A stretch of 64,000 nucleotides of DNA from Candidatus Acididesulfobacter guangdongensis (GTDB taxonomy: Bacteria > SZUA-79 > Acidulodesulfobacterales > Acidulodesulfobacteraceae), in the NCBI GenBank assembly GCA_004195045.1, contig SGBC01000003.1, forward strand, positions 62,001 to 126,000. The letters run 5' to 3'. The notes under the pieces were generated by a model, which was given only the letters and a program-made list of their open reading frames with translations, was not told the DNA's origin and ran no database searches. Below, in pieces: positions 33,562 to 43,154 of this stretch; the first letter of the stretch is position 1, and every line of letters starts with the position of its first letter. The position numbers and the translations under genes are program-made.

Positions 33562-34818
33562 ATGCCCGCTATATTTTTTGTATTTATAGTAATACTTTTT
33601 CAAAGAGCAAATACTATGATGGTGCAATCCATCAATCCGCTCTTTGTAAAGTATATATTGCATACTAATCTTGTCTATGTCGGAATAGCTACCGCCGTTT
33701 ATGCCGCAAGCACTCTTTCTGTCCGCTATATCGTAAGTATTAGAGTAAAGCCCGTCCATATAACAAAATTTATAATTGTCGGAATGATTTTATTTTCTAT
33801 GACAATGTTGGGATATTTTTTTTCAGATTCGCTTCTCGAATTTTTACTGTTTGTTGTTATTTCAGGGTTTGCTACTGCCATAATAATGCCTTTTCTGCTT
33901 TCGTTAGTTAATTTTGTTTCAGATAAAAAAGATATAGAAAAAAATCTAACCATATATTCCTTAATGTTAAGTCTTGCCCTTGTAATAGGACCTGTTCTCG
34001 GCACGCTTTTGCTTGCTGTTTTAAATATAAGATATATTTATTTGCTTTTATTTGTATTTGCCGCCGCAGGTGTTTTTTTTGCAATAAAAATCAATAAGAC
34101 TGCAAAAAATAAAATTAAAGCAAAAATGTGTCAGGACAACAATATAATCTACGGTGAATCTAAACAAAATAATAATGATGATAATATAAATATAGCGCAA
34201 AAAATAAAGCAAAAAAAGGATAAGTTAATTTTTAGACTTTTTAAAAATAAAAAATTTCTTGAGGTGATTTTTTATAATACTGTTTTCAGTATATGTTTTG
34301 CTTCTATAGTAGCGTTTGGAGGTGTTTACGCACGAAACAATTTTAATGCGCCCTATTTTTTGATAACGTTGTTATTCGCAATATTTTTCATATCTTCGCT
34401 GCTAACGCGCATTGCTCTTTTATTTCTTACTAAAAAGGGTAAAATAAAACAAAAAATGAATATAATGAATATTTCAATTTTATTATCTTCGTTATCCTTT
34501 GCTGCTATGTTCCTGTCGAATAATATTATTTTTTATGCACTGGCGCTTGTTTTGCTCGGTATACCCCATGCTTTAATTTTTCCAATCGGAACCATGCGAA
34601 TTTCTGAAGTTGTCGAGGTAAAACAGATTGTAGCCGCTAATACTATATATCAGTCCAATTTTGATATAGGCGGTATTATAGGTCCTTTTTTTCTTGCTTA
34701 TATAGGAGAGGCATATTCAATAAAATTAGTATTTTTATCGCTTGCCGTTTTTTTAATGCTGGCTTTTATATTAGGACGTATTTTTATGAAATTCATTGAC
34801 TATGTTCCCAATAATTAA
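33562..34818 (+). CDS. MFS transporter
   Basis: A 418-residue membrane protein with about twelve hydrophobic segments in two halves. The halves are joined by a basic and Asn-rich cytoplasmic loop (about nt 34110-34240). The pattern fits the major facilitator superfamily drug/metabolite efflux type (second-half GGVYARNNF and PHALIFPIGTMRISE regions), but no substrate can be assigned. The start at 33562 is the first ATG; the N-terminal tail is very short. It is probably co-transcribed with the hydrolase. The 206 bases after it hold nothing recognisable. Confidence 0.82.
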   Translation: MPAIFFVFIVILFQRANTMMVQSINPLFVKYILHTNLVYVGIATAVYAASTLSVRYIVSIRVKPVHITKFIIVGMILFSMTMLGYFFSDSLLEFLLFVVISGFATAIIMPFLLSLVNFVSDKKDIEKNLTIYSLMLSLALVIGPVLGTLLLAVLNIRYIYLLLFVFAAAGVFFAIKINKTAKNKIKAKMCQDNNIIYGESKQNNNDDNINIAQKIKQKKDKLIFRLFKNKKFLEVIFYNTVFSICFASIVAFGGVYARNNFNAPYFLITLLFAIFFISSLLTRIALLFLTKKGKIKQKMNIMNISILLSSLSFAAMFLSNNIIFYALALVLLGIPHALIFPIGTMRISEVVEVKQIVAANTIYQSNFDIGGIIGPFFLAYIGEAYSIKLVFLSLAVFLMLAFILGRIFMKFIDYVPNN

Positions 34819-35024
34819 CCAAATTGATTAAATTCATCGGTATAAAAATTTTGCTTTTTAATATAATTTAATGTAAAATATTATAGTTTAAATTTATTTT
34901 TGTTTTAATTTTTCTTTCAATTTTATTGTCGTTCTAAAGAAAAAAATAAAAGCGGATTATATATTTACTAATAGACTATTCTTTATTTCACTGTTTTATA
35001 GCAGGATAAATTTTAAACTAAATT

Positions 35025-36098
35025 ATGAAAGAACTTGACAATTTAAGAAATCAAATAGACGAAATAGATAGGGATATAGTCAATATTCTTAATAAGCGCG
35101 GAGAAATAGCCGTTAAAATCGGAGAAATAAAGTCTATACACAATAAAACCTATTACAATCCGTCCAGAGAAAATGAAGTATATGAAAATGTCAGATTATT
35201 AAATAAAGGACCTTTGAAAAACGAACACATCGTAAATATTTTCAGGGAAATAATATCGGCATGTATATCTATTGAAGCAAGCATCAAGATAAGCTATTTC
35301 GGACCGGAGGGTACGTTTACCCATCTTGCGGCTATCAAACGTTTTGGACAGTCGAGAACACTCATTCCGGTCAAAACAATCGGAAATGTATTTGATAATG
35401 TTGTTAAAGGATTATCGGAATACGGAGTCGTACCGGTTGAAAATACGACGGAAGGAATGGTTAACGCGACTCTGGATATGTTTGTGAATTCTAACGTGAC
35501 AATAATAGGGGAAGAGCTGATTCCTATCAGCCATTTTCTGTATTCTGAAGAAACGGATAAAGAAAAAATTAAAAAAATATACTCACACCCGCAAGCGTTA
35601 GCACAATGCAGAAATTTTCTTGAAGAAAATTTTAAAAATGCTGAATTAATAGATTCGTTTTCAACCGCGGATGCCTGTAAAATAGCTGTCAATGAAACCG
35701 GTACGGCAGCAATAGCTTCAGAGGCGGCAGGGCGCATATTCGGTCTTAATGCGCTTTTTTCCCACATTGAAGATTTTACCAACAATTATACAAGATTTTT
35801 GATAATATCTAAGGGGGAGAGGACCGTTAAAACAAATAACGATAAAACTTCCATATTATTTTCCATAAAAAATTCAGTGGGAGCTTTATATAAGATATTA
35901 AAACCTTTCTACGACAATGAAATTAATATTACGAAAATAATTTCCAGACCGTCAAAGAAAACGAACTGGGATTATTTATTTTTTATAGATGTTGATTGCC
36001 ATGAATCTGAAGAAAGTATAAAAAAAGCAATTGAAAATATTAAGGAATACACTATTTTTGTTAAAATACTCGGTTCTTACGAATACGCAACTATATAA
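35025..36098 (+). CDS. pheA: Bifunctional chorismate mutase / prephenate dehydratase
   Basis: Converts chorismate to prephenate and then phenylpyruvate. An AroQ-type chorismate mutase (residues 1-85, LRNQIDEIDRDIVNILNKRG) is followed by the dehydratase domain (YFGPEGTFTHLAA, VPVENTTEGMVNATLD, and the catalytic TRF in NNYTRFLIIS). A C-terminal ACT domain (NSVGALYKILKPF ... IISRPSKKTNWDYLFFID) allows phenylalanine feedback. The 357-residue length is typical of the deltaproteobacterial form. It opens the region that later contains hisC, aroF, tyrA and aroA. Confidence 0.96.
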   Translation: MKELDNLRNQIDEIDRDIVNILNKRGEIAVKIGEIKSIHNKTYYNPSRENEVYENVRLLNKGPLKNEHIVNIFREIISACISIEASIKISYFGPEGTFTHLAAIKRFGQSRTLIPVKTIGNVFDNVVKGLSEYGVVPVENTTEGMVNATLDMFVNSNVTIIGEELIPISHFLYSEETDKEKIKKIYSHPQALAQCRNFLEENFKNAELIDSFSTADACKIAVNETGTAAIASEAAGRIFGLNALFSHIEDFTNNYTRFLIISKGERTVKTNNDKTSILFSIKNSVGALYKILKPFYDNEINITKIISRPSKKTNWDYLFFIDVDCHESEESIKKAIENIKEYTIFVKILGSYEYATI

Positions 36099-36126
36099 AT
36101 ATAAATGAAACATAGCTAAAAATAAT

Positions 36127-37005
36127 ATGACTAAAAATAGATTTAAAGATAAGTTGGAAAATAACGAGTTTGTTTATACATCCGAAGTTTCTCCCGAAAG
36201 AGGTACTGATTTATCCAAGATTAAAATTATTCTAAAATCGTTAGAAGACAAAATAACGGCTTTTAATGTCACGGATAATCAGGGAGCTAATATGAAGATG
36301 TCTTCTTTAGCCGCTTCCGTATTTATTAAAAGTATCGGAGGAGAACCTATTTTTCAGCAGACGTGCAGAGACAGGAACAGGATGGCTCTTGAATCCGATC
36401 TTCTCGGCGCTTCGGCACTTGGAATAAATAATGTTCTTACGCTGACCGGAGACTATATAACTTTTGGAGACCATAAACATGCCAAACCTGTTTACGATAT
36501 AGATTCCGTTAATTTAATAGAAATTATCAAAGGACTGAACAGCGGACATGATATGAACGGGAATATTTTAAACGGCAAAACCGATTTTTATATAGGTGCG
36601 GCTGTTAATCCGGAATCAAACCCTTTAGAACCGCAGCTTATGAAGTTTGAAAAGAAAATCAAAGCAGGATGTAATTTTTTTCAGACGCAGGCAGTTTTTT
36701 CCGTTGAAAATTTTGAGAAATTTTATGATTATTATAAAAATTATAACGATATAAAAATTATAGCAGGTATATTTATATTAAAATCGGCAAAAGTGGCAAG
36801 ATTTATGAATAAGAATATTCCCGGAATATATATACCGCAATCGATTATTGACGAATTAGAAAATTCAAGCAGCCCATTACAGACCGGCATTGAAATATCT
36901 GCAAGAATTGCAAAAGGTTTAAAAAATAAAGTAAACGGATTACATATAATGGCTTTTGGAGTAGAAGATTCTATACCTGATTTTTTAAAAAGTTTTAAAG
37001 AATAA
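36127..37005 (+). CDS. metF: Methylenetetrahydrofolate reductase (MetF)
   Basis: Reduces methylene-THF to methyl-THF, for methionine or for the methyl branch of the Wood-Ljungdahl pathway. The 292-residue TIM-barrel protein has the family SEVSPERGTDLSKI start, FNVTDNQGA, QQTCRDRNR, NVLTLTGDY (flavin site) and FFQTQAVFSVENF. A MetV-type partner (PF12225) is encoded 4.3 kb downstream, separated by por and folD. That arrangement resembles the MetVF complex of acetogens. It follows pheA by 28 bases. Confidence 0.94.
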   Translation: MTKNRFKDKLENNEFVYTSEVSPERGTDLSKIKIILKSLEDKITAFNVTDNQGANMKMSSLAASVFIKSIGGEPIFQQTCRDRNRMALESDLLGASALGINNVLTLTGDYITFGDHKHAKPVYDIDSVNLIEIIKGLNSGHDMNGNILNGKTDFYIGAAVNPESNPLEPQLMKFEKKIKAGCNFFQTQAVFSVENFEKFYDYYKNYNDIKIIAGIFILKSAKVARFMNKNIPGIYIPQSIIDELENSSSPLQTGIEISARIAKGLKNKVNGLHIMAFGVEDSIPDFLKSFKE

Positions 37006-37075
37006 TGTTTTAAAAATTTGATTAAAATTAATTTATAAAAAAAATAATTTCTGCTGAATAATTTACATATTAGCA

Positions 37076-37104
37076 TTGACATTGGATTTTAAATAGGTTA
37101 TAAT
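37076..37104 (+). promoter_or_regulatory. Consensus sigma70 promoter for the por cluster
   Basis: TTGACA (37076-37081) and TATAAT (37099-37104) are both perfect and separated by exactly 17 bases. The predicted start near 37111 gives a leader of about 58 bases before porC. It is the strongest promoter seen in the window. Confidence 0.85.
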
Positions 37105-37168
37105 TTTTATAACGGTGATGTAAAAATAGAATAAAATAATTATAAATTATAAAATAAGGATATAAATT

Positions 37169-37741
37169 ATGAAAGAAGTCAGAATACACGGAAGAGGCGG
37201 GCAAGGTTCTGTAACTATGGCATCTATTCTTGCATTAAGTTTTTTTGATGACGGAAAGTATTGTCAGGCTTTTCCGTCCTTCGGCTCCGAAAGAACCGGC
37301 GCGCCGGTTCAGGCTTTTGCGAGAGTGTCCGATAATCCGATTAGGACAAGGCATCAAATTTACGACCCTGACTATGTTGTAGTTCAGGATGTTACTTTGA
37401 TAGCTTCTGTGCCGGTCGCCAAAGGACTTAAGGACAGCGGAAAATTGATAATAAATACTGAAACAGATTTAAAAGAAATTATTAAAAATTTTGGCGATAA
37501 TAAAATAAACGAGTCAAGTATTATATTGTTTCCGGCTTTAAAAATAGCAATGAAAATATTGGGCAAACCGATAGTCAATACCACTCTTCTCGGTGCTTTT
37601 TCTGCTATTACCGGTGAAGTTTCTATTGATTCTGTCAAAAAAGAAATAGAAGCAAGATTTGGTTCAAAGTTAGGGAAAATTAACGCCGATGCTGCTCAGG
37701 CTGCGTACGATTACATTAAAGGAGAGAAAATTGGACTTTAA
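37169..37741 (+). CDS. porC: Pyruvate/2-oxoacid:ferredoxin oxidoreductase, gamma subunit
   Basis: Gamma subunit of a four-subunit 2-oxoacid:ferredoxin oxidoreductase, which interconverts pyruvate and acetyl-CoA plus CO2 with ferredoxin. The 190-residue protein shows the family start VRIHGRGGQGSVTMA and FPSFGSERTGAPVQAF. Preceded by AAGGA and a strong promoter. It overlaps the delta-subunit gene by 11 bases; gamma, delta, alpha and beta follow in order, the usual arrangement for pyruvate oxidoreductases. Confidence 0.95.
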   Translation: MKEVRIHGRGGQGSVTMASILALSFFDDGKYCQAFPSFGSERTGAPVQAFARVSDNPIRTRHQIYDPDYVVVQDVTLIASVPVAKGLKDSGKLIINTETDLKEIIKNFGDNKINESSIILFPALKIAMKILGKPIVNTTLLGAFSAITGEVSIDSVKKEIEARFGSKLGKINADAAQAAYDYIKGEKIGL

Positions 37742-37994
37742 ATTAGGCATTATAGCCAGACCGGGGTCTGCACTTTCAAATAAAACAGGGTCGTTCAGGA
37801 GTGAAATTCCTGTTTTTAAACATGAAAAATGTACAGGATGCGATCTATGTATATATTATTGTCCGGAGGGTGTAGTTTTTGGCGATAAAAAGACAAAAAC
37901 CTATAGTTTTGATGATGATTATTGCAAAGGATGCGGAATTTGCGCTGAGGAATGCCCTGTTGACGATATTGAGATGTTCCTTGTAGAAAAATAA
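37731..37994 (+). CDS. porD: Pyruvate/2-oxoacid:ferredoxin oxidoreductase, delta (ferredoxin) subunit
   Basis: An 87-residue 2x[4Fe-4S] subunit. Two clusters are encoded by CTGCDLCIYYCPEG and CKGCGICAEECPVDD. I chose TTG at 37731 (MDFKLGIIARPGS) because AAAGGAG lies 6 bases before it; an earlier in-frame start would sit inside porC without a ribosome site. It is followed by a 180-base spacer before porA containing a small hairpin (AGTTAGT ... ACTAACT around 38090-38120). Confidence 0.93.
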   Translation: MDFKLGIIARPGSALSNKTGSFRSEIPVFKHEKCTGCDLCIYYCPEGVVFGDKKTKTYSFDDDYCKGCGICAEECPVDDIEMFLVEK

Positions 37995-38174
37995 TTATAT
38001 ACTTAATTATATACTTATCATAATAAAAGCTTAATATTGTTTCTTGCTCATTATAAACTAATCATCGGTTAATTACTTATTTGTATATGCAGTTAGTTAA
38101 TTGGCTAACCGACTAACTAAATTGTTAATTGACCGTTACTATATTATTTAAAATTTAAAAATGGTGAAATAATT

Positions 38175-39359
38175 ATGAAAAAAGTTCTGGAAGGTTCGAT
38201 GGCAATTTCAGATAGCATTAGAATGACCGAACCAAAAGTAATTTCTGCCTATCCGATTACTCCGCAAACTCATATAGTCGAGCATCTTTCTCAAATGGTT
38301 GCAGACGGAGATTTAAAAGCCGATTATGTTATGGTAGAGAGCGAACATTCGGCTGCTTCCGTTGTTTTAGGCGCCAGCGCATGCGGCGTAAGAACTTATA
38401 CTGCCACGGCATCGCAAGGTTTGCTATATATGGGAGAGGTTATTTATAACATTGCAGGTATGCGCCTGCCTGTTGTTTTAACCGTTGCCAATAGAGCCGT
38501 ATCGGCTCCTATCAGTATATGGAACGATATGCAGGATTCTATGGCATTGCGTGACTCTGGAGCAATTCAGTTAGTTGCGGAAAACAATCAAGAAGCCTAT
38601 GATATGCATATTCAAGCGTATAAAATTGCTGAAAATCCTAATGTCATGCTTCCCGTTATGGTGTGCGTTGACGGTTTCGTATTGACTCATACCTTTGAAG
38701 TTGTCGAAACTATTGACCATATTGAAAAAGTTAGGGAATATTTGCCGCCGTTAAATATGAAGTACACGCTTGACGTGAATAATCCATTTTCTTTCGGCAC
38801 TGTCGGAGAGCCTTCGGTATATCTTGAAACAAGGTACAGGCTTTCAAACGCTATAAATAATTCTAAAAGCGTTATAGTTGATGCTGCAAATGATTATAAA
38901 GAAATGTTTGGAAAATATGAAGGTGCGCTTATAGACCCCTATAAAATGGATGATGCCGACACGGTCATCGTTGCTATGGGTTCGGTTCTCGGCACTATAA
39001 AAGATGTTGTGGATGAATTAAGAGAGTCCGGCAAAAAAATAGGCGTTCTTAAAATAAGGTCGTTCAGACCTTTTCCCACAGATGAAATTGTTAATGCATT
39101 AAAAAATATTAAAAATGCTATTGTTATCGAAAAAGCGGTATCCCTCGGAAAAGGCGGAATATTGTCCTGTGAAATCAGGGACGCTTTATACCAGCACAGA
39201 ATTAATTCAGTTAATGTGAATGGTTACGTAATGGGACTTGGAGGAAGGGATATAACGCCAAAAAACATATACGACCTCATAATTAAAGCTGAAAAAGAAG
39301 AAGATGTAGATGGTGAGTTTTTTGGCTTAAATAATGAATTATTAAACAAAGTTTTTTAA
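38175..39359 (+). CDS. porA: Pyruvate/2-oxoacid:ferredoxin oxidoreductase, alpha subunit
   Basis: The 394-residue alpha subunit (thiamin diphosphate pyrimidine-side domain and domain II). Family motifs are ISAYPITPQTHIVEHL, ESEHSAASVVLGASACG, TATASQGLLYMGEV and RLPVVLTVANRA. The second domain has VIVAMGSVLGTIKDVVDELRESGKK-type sequence and the GLGGRDI end. These features favour pyruvate or a closely related 2-oxoacid; the substrate cannot be proven from sequence. Confidence 0.95.
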   Translation: MKKVLEGSMAISDSIRMTEPKVISAYPITPQTHIVEHLSQMVADGDLKADYVMVESEHSAASVVLGASACGVRTYTATASQGLLYMGEVIYNIAGMRLPVVLTVANRAVSAPISIWNDMQDSMALRDSGAIQLVAENNQEAYDMHIQAYKIAENPNVMLPVMVCVDGFVLTHTFEVVETIDHIEKVREYLPPLNMKYTLDVNNPFSFGTVGEPSVYLETRYRLSNAINNSKSVIVDAANDYKEMFGKYEGALIDPYKMDDADTVIVAMGSVLGTIKDVVDELRESGKKIGVLKIRSFRPFPTDEIVNALKNIKNAIVIEKAVSLGKGGILSCEIRDALYQHRINSVNVNGYVMGLGGRDITPKNIYDLIIKAEKEEDVDGEFFGLNNELLNKVF

Positions 39360-39470
39360 ATTTAAATAAATTTTAAACTGTTTGCGGCAAAATTCATAAA
39401 AAATGGTTAACGATGTGTTTTTGTATTATATCTTTGCTGAAATTAAAATTAATAATGAGGTATATAAATT

Positions 39471-40379
39471 ATGCTAACAAATATTCTAACAAAAGAAGAT
39501 ACGCATAAACAGCTGTTTACAATGGGTCATACGGGATGTTCCGGATGCGCACAGTCAATGGCTGTAAAACTTATTATGCAGGTTCTTGGAAAAAATACTA
39601 TTGCAACATCGGCTACAGGCTGTTTAGAAGTTTTTTCTACAAAGTTTCCCGAATCGTCGTGGAATATTCCATGGATTCACTCTTTGTTCGAAAATTCAGC
39701 CGCCGTTGCTTCAGGAATTGAAGCTGCATTGCAGATTACCGGTAAAAAAGAAGGCACAACCGTATTGTCGCAAGCCGGCGACGGCGGTACTGCAGATATT
39801 GGTCTTCAAGCTCTTAGCGGAATGTTTGAAAGAGGACATGATGTACTTTATGTCTGTTATGATAATGGGGCATATATGAATACCGGATATCAGAGAAGCG
39901 GTTTAACGCCATATGACTCTTTTACTACAACAAGCCCTTCAGGCAAAATATCTTTTGGCAATAACAGACCTAAAAAATATATGCCGGAAATAGCTATGGC
40001 ACATAAAATACCGTATACCGCCGTTGCTTCGGCCGGATATCCTATAGATTTGCAAAAAAAAGTAAAAAAAACCTTATCTATAAAAGGTCCTAAATATTTA
40101 CAGGTAGATGTTCCTTGTGTTCCGGGTTGGAAATATGAACCCAGATATTCGATTAAAATAGCTCAGCTTGCAGTTCAAAGCGGTCTTTATCCGTTATTTG
40201 AAGCTGAATACGGTAAAATTACTTCCGTAAAAAAAATCAGCAAGAGAGTCCCTGTTGAAGAATATCTTAAGCTTCAGGGAAGGTTTAAACATTTATTTAA
40301 AAATGAAGCAGGCAAGGCTGAAATTGAAAAAATCCAAAAAATTGCCGATGAAAATATCGAACAGTACGGTTTGCTTTGA
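39471..40379 (+). CDS. porB: Pyruvate/2-oxoacid:ferredoxin oxidoreductase, beta subunit
   Basis: The 302-residue TPP-binding beta subunit. It starts with the cluster-binding GHTGCSGCAQ, then TGCLEVF, and the TPP/Mg2+ motif GDGGTADIGLQALSG with YDNGAYMNTGYQRSG. A distal Cys is present in VDVPCVPGW. The TGA stop overlaps the folD ATG (TGATG), linking this subunit to folate metabolism in one transcript. Confidence 0.95.
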   Translation: MLTNILTKEDTHKQLFTMGHTGCSGCAQSMAVKLIMQVLGKNTIATSATGCLEVFSTKFPESSWNIPWIHSLFENSAAVASGIEAALQITGKKEGTTVLSQAGDGGTADIGLQALSGMFERGHDVLYVCYDNGAYMNTGYQRSGLTPYDSFTTTSPSGKISFGNNRPKKYMPEIAMAHKIPYTAVASAGYPIDLQKKVKKTLSIKGPKYLQVDVPCVPGWKYEPRYSIKIAQLAVQSGLYPLFEAEYGKITSVKKISKRVPVEEYLKLQGRFKHLFKNEAGKAEIEKIQKIADENIEQYGLL

Positions 40380-41263
40380 TGTCCGACAAAGATAGCTGTA
40401 TTGCAGACTTTGAAGATAAAATTATTGACGGCAGAAAAATTGCTGCCCATATAGAGTCATCTTTAAAGGAAAAAGTTGATTGTTTAAAAAATAACGGGAT
40501 TATCCCCTGTATATACGTTATACTTATAGGGGATGACCCCGCTTCCGTTATATATGTCAGGAATAAAGAAAACGCTGCAAATAGATGCGGCATAATGTCA
40601 AAAAAGATTATTCTTCCCGTTAATATTTCAGAAAGCGAATTATTAAATAGAATAAATGAATTAAACGACGATTCGCTGGTTCATGGAATACTGGTCCAAC
40701 TTCCTATCCCTTTACACATAGACGAAAATAAAATAATGGAAGCAATTTCCCCTAATAAAGATGTTGATGGATTTCATCCGTTTAACGAGGGGAAAATATT
40801 TACCGGAGATTCAAGTTTTTACCCGTGCACGCCTTTCGGTATTATAAAAATGCTTGATTATTCAAATATAGAATTAAAAGGCAAAAATGTTGTCATAATA
40901 GGTCAAAGTATTATTGTGGGAAAGCCGCTGTCTATTATGCTTATGAACAGAAATGCGACGGTTAGCGTTCTTAATATTCATACAAATAATATAAAATGCT
41001 GGACTAAAATGGCTGATGTTCTAATTTCCGCTACTGGCAAGGCGCATCTCATAGACGAAAGTTTTGTGAAAGACGGCTGCGTGGTTGTCGACGTCGGTAT
41101 CTCCAAACTGAACGGTAAAATATGCGGCGATGTTAATTTTAACAGTGTTATCAAGAAGGTATCAAAAATAACGCCGGTTCCCGGCGGAGTAGGACCCGTG
41201 ACAGTAGCGGTACTTATGGAAAATACCGTTAATGCCGCTTTGCAATTTTTATCAAATAATTAA
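40379..41263 (+). CDS. folD: Methylenetetrahydrofolate dehydrogenase / methenyl-THF cyclohydrolase
   Basis: Bifunctional enzyme interconverting methylene-, methenyl- and formyl-THF. The 294-residue protein has the catalytic lysine in YVRNKENAANRCGI, GILVQLPIPLHI, DVDGFHP, VVIIGQSIIVGKP (normally GxSxxVGxP) and the terminal TPVPGGVGPVTVAVLMENT. The ATG at 40379 overlaps the porB stop. An in-frame TTG just upstream gives no better ribosome site. It sits between por and metV in a C1 block. Confidence 0.95.
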   Translation: MSDKDSCIADFEDKIIDGRKIAAHIESSLKEKVDCLKNNGIIPCIYVILIGDDPASVIYVRNKENAANRCGIMSKKIILPVNISESELLNRINELNDDSLVHGILVQLPIPLHIDENKIMEAISPNKDVDGFHPFNEGKIFTGDSSFYPCTPFGIIKMLDYSNIELKGKNVVIIGQSIIVGKPLSIMLMNRNATVSVLNIHTNNIKCWTKMADVLISATGKAHLIDESFVKDGCVVVDVGISKLNGKICGDVNFNSVIKKVSKITPVPGGVGPVTVAVLMENTVNAALQFLSNN

Positions 41264-41333
41264 AGTTAAATAGTAAAATGATTTAGCGCCTCAAGCAAAA
41301 CTGTTTTATATTTAAGTATAAAGCCAATTACAT

Positions 41334-41996
41334 ATGATAGTAACAAAACAGAAAACATTAGAAAATATTATTAAAAAAATTAAAGGCTCTACTTTTATAT
41401 TCGGTTGCGGAATATGTTCCGATACGTCAAGAACGGGCGGACCCAAAGAAGTTGAAGCTATGAGAAAAATTTTAGAAGATAATAATATTAAAGTCACCGG
41501 TACCTATATTATTGACGCAATGTGCCACCTGCAAAAAGTTAAAAAAGCGGTGAGAGATAACGAAGAAAGTATAAAATTGTCGGAATCTGTTCTGGTTCTG
41601 TCATGCGGCAGCGGGGTTCAGTCCGCAGTCAGTTCGCTTAGTTCAATAGATAAGACTAAGAAAGTTATTTCAGGCGTAGATACGATGTTTATCGGAAATA
41701 TAGAATCATTGTCGTCGCTGAAAGAGATGTGTTCTTTATGCGGAGAATGCGTTTTAAATGAAACAGCCGGAATCTGTCCCGTTACATTATGCCCTAAAGG
41801 ACTTTTAAACGGTCCTTGCGGAGGGATGAAAAATTATAAGTGCGAAGTTGATGAAAATTTGGATTGCGCCTGGGTTAAAATTTATGAAAGGTCAATAATT
41901 CAAAATTCTTTAGAAGATATAAAAAAAATTGCTTCTCCAAAAGACTATTCTGTGAAACAGCCTGTCGGAGCGATTAAGTTTAAGGGTTCGCATTAA
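41334..41996 (+). CDS. metV: MetV-type zinc/Fe-S protein (methylene-THF reductase C-terminal family)
   Basis: A 220-residue protein matching the methylene-THF reductase C-terminal family (PF12225), the small subunit MetV that partners MetF in acetogens and some sulfate reducers. An N-terminal FIFGCGICSDTSRTGG-type segment and a Cys-rich C-terminal segment (CSLCGECVLNETAGICPVTL followed by CPKGLLNGPCGG) could bind metal or Fe-S clusters. The electron donor may be ferredoxin or an NADH module encoded elsewhere. The gene is 70 bases after folD. Confidence 0.88.
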   Translation: MIVTKQKTLENIIKKIKGSTFIFGCGICSDTSRTGGPKEVEAMRKILEDNNIKVTGTYIIDAMCHLQKVKKAVRDNEESIKLSESVLVLSCGSGVQSAVSSLSSIDKTKKVISGVDTMFIGNIESLSSLKEMCSLCGECVLNETAGICPVTLCPKGLLNGPCGGMKNYKCEVDENLDCAWVKIYERSIIQNSLEDIKKIASPKDYSVKQPVGAIKFKGSH

Positions 41997-42053
41997 TTCG
42001 TTATGTATTATAAATAATTTTAATTTTTGTCAAAAAAAAGGATATTTATTAAT

Positions 42054-43154
42054 ATGTCTTTTGACATTAAAGCCCCGGACTATATATATAAAATTGAGCC
42101 CTACATTCCCGGAAAGCCGATAGAAGAAGTAGAACGGGAAAGAGGCATTAAGGATATTGTCAAACTTGCATCCAATGAAAATCCGCTCGGACCTTCTCCG
42201 TCTGCAGTTAAAGCTATCAGGAAACATTTGAAAAATTTAAATAGATACCCTGACGGTTCGGGATTTTATTTAAAAACAGACTTAAGCGAATATTTTAACT
42301 TAGAACAGGATAATTTTATACTCGGAAACGGTTCAAACGAACTTATAGATATTGCGGTAAGAACATTTTGCTTTAACGACGAAAATGTCGTTGCGCCTTT
42401 TCCGTCGTTTGTCGCTTATTATCTCGCGGCGGAGCAGCTCGGTATAAAATTAAAAATTTCAAAGTTATCAGCTGACTATAAACTTGATTTAAATTCAATG
42501 CTGACATTAGTTGACGATAAAACAAAAATAATCTTTGTGTCTAACCCTAATAATCCTACAGGTACATTTTATAAAGCAAAAGAAATATTAAAATTCATTA
42601 ATAATATAAGAAAGGATATATTGGTTATCATTGACGAGGCTTATATAGAATATATCGCCGGCGAATCTGTATTAGATTTGATTTCTATTAAAGAATATAG
42701 CAATATTCTTGTATTGAGAACATTTTCAAAGGCATATGGTCTTGCAGGATTAAGAATAGGCTACGGTATTGCATGCAATGAGCTGCTGTCGCTTATGGAT
42801 AGAGTCAGAGAGCCTTTTAACGTAAATTCTTTAGGATTGGAAGCGGGACGGGCAGCCTTAAAAGATAAAGAATTTATTAAAAAAGTTATAGAATCCAATG
42901 AAACTGAAAAAAAATATCTTTACAATGCTTTTAAAATACTAAATATAAATTATATTGAAACCGGCGCCAATTTTATTCTTATTGATTTAAAAGATAAAAA
43001 AGCCGTTGATATTAATGAAAAATTATTGAATAAAGGCGTAATCGTCAGACCAATGAACAGATTCGGCTATGAAAATATGCTAAGAATAACGGTAGGCAGA
43101 CATAATGAAAACTTGAAATTGATAAATGCCCTGAAAGAAGTTATAATAAAATAA
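42054..43154 (+). CDS. hisC: Histidinol-phosphate / aromatic aminotransferase (HisC family)
   Basis: A PLP-dependent class I/II aminotransferase. Typical HisC motifs: IEPYIPGKPIEEVERERG, KLASNENPLGPSP, LGNGSNELID, VSNPNNPTGTF, DEAYIEY and the PLP lysine in TFSKAYGLAGLRIGYG (Lys226 from this start). Located between the aromatic genes pheA and aroF rather than among his genes, it may transaminate phenylpyruvate or hydroxyphenylpyruvate as well as, or instead of, histidinol phosphate. Start: the ATG at 42054 with AAAGGA upstream, in preference to the TTG at 42027. The protein is 366 residues. Confidence 0.93.
   Translation: MSFDIKAPDYIYKIEPYIPGKPIEEVERERGIKDIVKLASNENPLGPSPSAVKAIRKHLKNLNRYPDGSGFYLKTDLSEYFNLEQDNFILGNGSNELIDIAVRTFCFNDENVVAPFPSFVAYYLAAEQLGIKLKISKLSADYKLDLNSMLTLVDDKTKIIFVSNPNNPTGTFYKAKEILKFINNIRKDILVIIDEAYIEYIAGESVLDLISIKEYSNILVLRTFSKAYGLAGLRIGYGIACNELLSLMDRVREPFNVNSLGLEAGRAALKDKEFIKKVIESNETEKKYLYNAFKILNINYIETGANFILIDLKDKKAVDINEKLLNKGVIVRPMNRFGYENMLRITVGRHNENLKLINALKEVIIK

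Noticed and set aside
35294-35785. A 163-codon open frame on the - strand inside pheA
   Set aside because: The + strand encodes an intact prephenate dehydratase here; the antisense frame is a codon-usage shadow.
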